A DNA stretch of 64,000 nt from JBGAWK01 sp044227665 (GTDB lineage Bacteria > Bacteroidota > Bacteroidia > Chitinophagales > JADIYW01): contig JBGAWK010000007.1 of the NCBI GenBank assembly GCA_044227665.1, positions 1 to 64,000 on the forward strand, given 5' to 3'. Positions within the stretch are counted from its first letter, which is position 1, and the number at the start of each line of letters is the position of its first letter. The position numbers and the translations under genes are program-made. This document shows, in pieces, positions 62,852-64,000 of this stretch. Under the pieces are notes generated by a model. The model did no database searches and was not told the origin of the DNA. It was given only the letters and a program-made list of their open reading frames with translations.

Positions 62852-64000
62852 TTAAAGATTAAAAACATCTGCGGTAGTACTTATATTCTTTTTTTCCAAG
62901 GCTTTTCTATAGTCCTCTGGCATAACTTTTACAAAGAATTGCTTGAGATCTTCCCAGTTGTCCAATATCATTTCAGCGACATCACTTTGAGTAAATTTCT
63001 TATGGTTAGATATCATCTTATATAGAGTATCATAGTCGGCAGGTTCAGGTTTTTCAAGGTTCACCATCTCCATATTGACATGCTTACGGAAGTCCCCTTC
63101 TATATCATAAACAAATGCCATACCACCACTCATTCCGGCAGCGAAGTTTCTTCCAGTTTTACCCAAAATTACTACCATACCCCCAGTCATATATTCACAG
63201 CCGTGGTCGCCTACTCCTTCTACTATGGCACGTACCCCTGAGTTGCGCACGCAGAATCGCTCTCCAGCCATACCACGAATATAGGCTTCACCAAAAGTTG
63301 CTCCATAAAAGGCAACGTTACCGATTATTATATTATCATTGGCTCTAAACTTGGCAGATTTTGAAGGATATACAATCAATTTTGCACCGGAAAGACCTTT
63401 GCCAAAATAGTCATTGGAATCACCTTCCAATTCCATAGTAAGTCCAGGTGCGCCGAAAGCACCAAAGCTCTGACCTGCAGAGCCTACAAATTTTAGTCTA
63501 ATGGTATCTTTAGGTAAGCCTTCGCCTTTATGTTTTTTTGAAATATGATAAGAAAGCATAGTACCTACGGCTCTGTCTGTATTCAGAATAGGTAGCTGAG
63601 CAGTTACAGGAGTTTTTTCTTCTAAAGCTGGCTTGGAAAGTTCTATTAGTTTATTATCCAAAACAAGGTTTATGTCGTGCTGTTGCTCTATTTGCTTGTA
63701 TAAGCCTACAGAATCATCCGTCTGAATTTTTTGGATAATTTTATCAAGATTCAAATTCTTGTGTTTCCAGTGGTATATATTGTCTCTTACTTTTAAGAAT
63801 TGGGATTGCCCTACCATTTCATTTATAGTACGGAAGCCTAAAGATGCCATTATTTCTCTAAGATCCTGAGCTATAAATGTGAAGAAATTTATTACATGTT
63901 GTGGGTCTCCGGTGAAGCGCTCACGCAATATAGGATCTTGTGTAGCCACACCGACAGGACATGTATTGAGATGACATTTACGCATCATAATACAGCCTAC
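62852..64000 (-). CDS. gltB: Glutamate synthase large subunit, C-terminal part (cut by window)
   Basis: The visible 382 residues are the C-terminal third of GOGAT's large subunit; the frame is open to the window edge, so the gene starts outside. The three [3Fe-4S] cysteines are seen in VGCIMMRKCHLNTCPVGVA, with the family spacing C-x5-C-x4-C. The C-terminal beta-helix is recognisable in GQSFGAFGAPGLTMELEGD, NDYFGKGLSGAKLIVYPS, GERFCVRNSGVRAIVEGVGD and TGGMVVILGKTGRNFAAGMS. The carboxyl end is intact and gltD follows 10 bases later. Confidence 0.97.
   Translation of the reverse strand, partial: VGCIMMRKCHLNTCPVGVATQDPILRERFTGDPQHVINFFTFIAQDLREIMASLGFRTINEMVGQSQFLKVRDNIYHWKHKNLNLDKIIQKIQTDDSVGLYKQIEQQHDINLVLDNKLIELSKPALEEKTPVTAQLPILNTDRAVGTMLSYHISKKHKGEGLPKDTIRLKFVGSAGQSFGAFGAPGLTMELEGDSNDYFGKGLSGAKLIVYPSKSAKFRANDNIIIGNVAFYGATFGEAYIRGMAGERFCVRNSGVRAIVEGVGDHGCEYMTGGMVVILGKTGRNFAAGMSGGMAFVYDIEGDFRKHVNMEMVNLEKPEPADYDTLYKMISNHKKFTQSDVAEMILDNWEDLKQFFVKVMPEDYRKALEKKNISTTADVFNL

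Noticed and set aside
1..64000. CRISPR arrays, tRNA/rRNA genes, IS elements, prophage or attachment sites
   Set aside because: No regularly spaced repeats, cloverleaf-type sequences, transposase or integrase genes, or long direct repeats were seen.

Overview
This window is chromosomal DNA from a low-GC member of the Bacteroidota. The diagnostic content is a type IX secretion/gliding core (PorP/SprF-like protein, GldK, GldL, GldM, GldN), Bacteroidota-specific families (PUR/DUF3276, DUF2795, DUF4271, LptE-type lipoprotein, DUF6427-like membrane protein) and promoter-like TAnnTTTG elements. Lineage below phylum cannot be fixed from the sequence alone. No tRNA, rRNA, CRISPR array, insertion sequence or phage gene was seen. 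A 10-N run at 8942-8951 shows the sequence is a scaffolded draft assembly.

Layout. 1-8.2 kb (+): the end of an OppC/DppC-type permease, two unknown envelope proteins, purQ, dsbD, and a regulatory trio (ECF sigma factor, single-TM protein, Spy-like secreted 'sensor'). 8.3-9.9 kb (-): a hotdog thioesterase and hemW, interrupted by the N run. 10-19.2 kb (+): a BamA/TamA-like barrel, DUF4271, hemD, then porP-gldKLMN closed by a strong terminator. 19.3-26.4 kb (-): trpG/trpE, a PUR protein, a lipoprotein, a CoA-binding protein, dnaX (whose tau domain lies in the -1 frame after an A10 tract), a GH25 lysozyme, DUF2795 and a cobalamin adenosyltransferase. 26.5-33.3 kb (+): lptE, an acidic repeat protein, secG, prs, rplY, a 38-codon membrane peptide and a membrane-anchored patatin. 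33.3-34.6 kb (-): an rlmD-type methyltransferase gene broken by an internal deletion. 34.7-39 kb (+): two parvulin chaperone genes and a MoxR ATPase. 39.3-45.6 kb: recA, an initiating sugar transferase followed by a Wzi/RemB-like outer-membrane protein, a hemolysin III protein, a SIMPL protein and tmk. 45.7-51.5 kb (+): a long purF-like gene, ompA, an SDR, nfu and hemJ. 51.5-64 kb (-): an M48 protease, DUF898, a three-gene secreted-toxin-like cassette, an acyl-CoA dehydrogenase, a serine hydrolase with LysM, gltD and the 3' part of gltB.

How the genes work together. Most of the window is envelope biology: T9SS, outer-membrane insertion and folding (BamA-like, SurA-like, DsbD, SecG, LptE) and surface polysaccharide. 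Mixed in is housekeeping metabolism: purines, tetrapyrroles, tryptophan, nitrogen assimilation and DNA replication/repair.

The strongest candidate for a previously undescribed system is the minus-strand cassette at 53763-58398. It encodes a secreted transglutaminase-like protein, then a probable lipoprotein combining a transglutaminase-like module, a lone RHS-associated core and a C-terminal GIY-YIG nuclease-like domain, then a leucine-rich-repeat protein that overlaps it by one base and is the likely immunity protein. Other items to inspect are the dnaX A10 frameshift with flanking hairpins, the rlmD lesion, and the N gap in hemW, which closes in frame if the 4-base TGAT overlap at the contig ends is merged.
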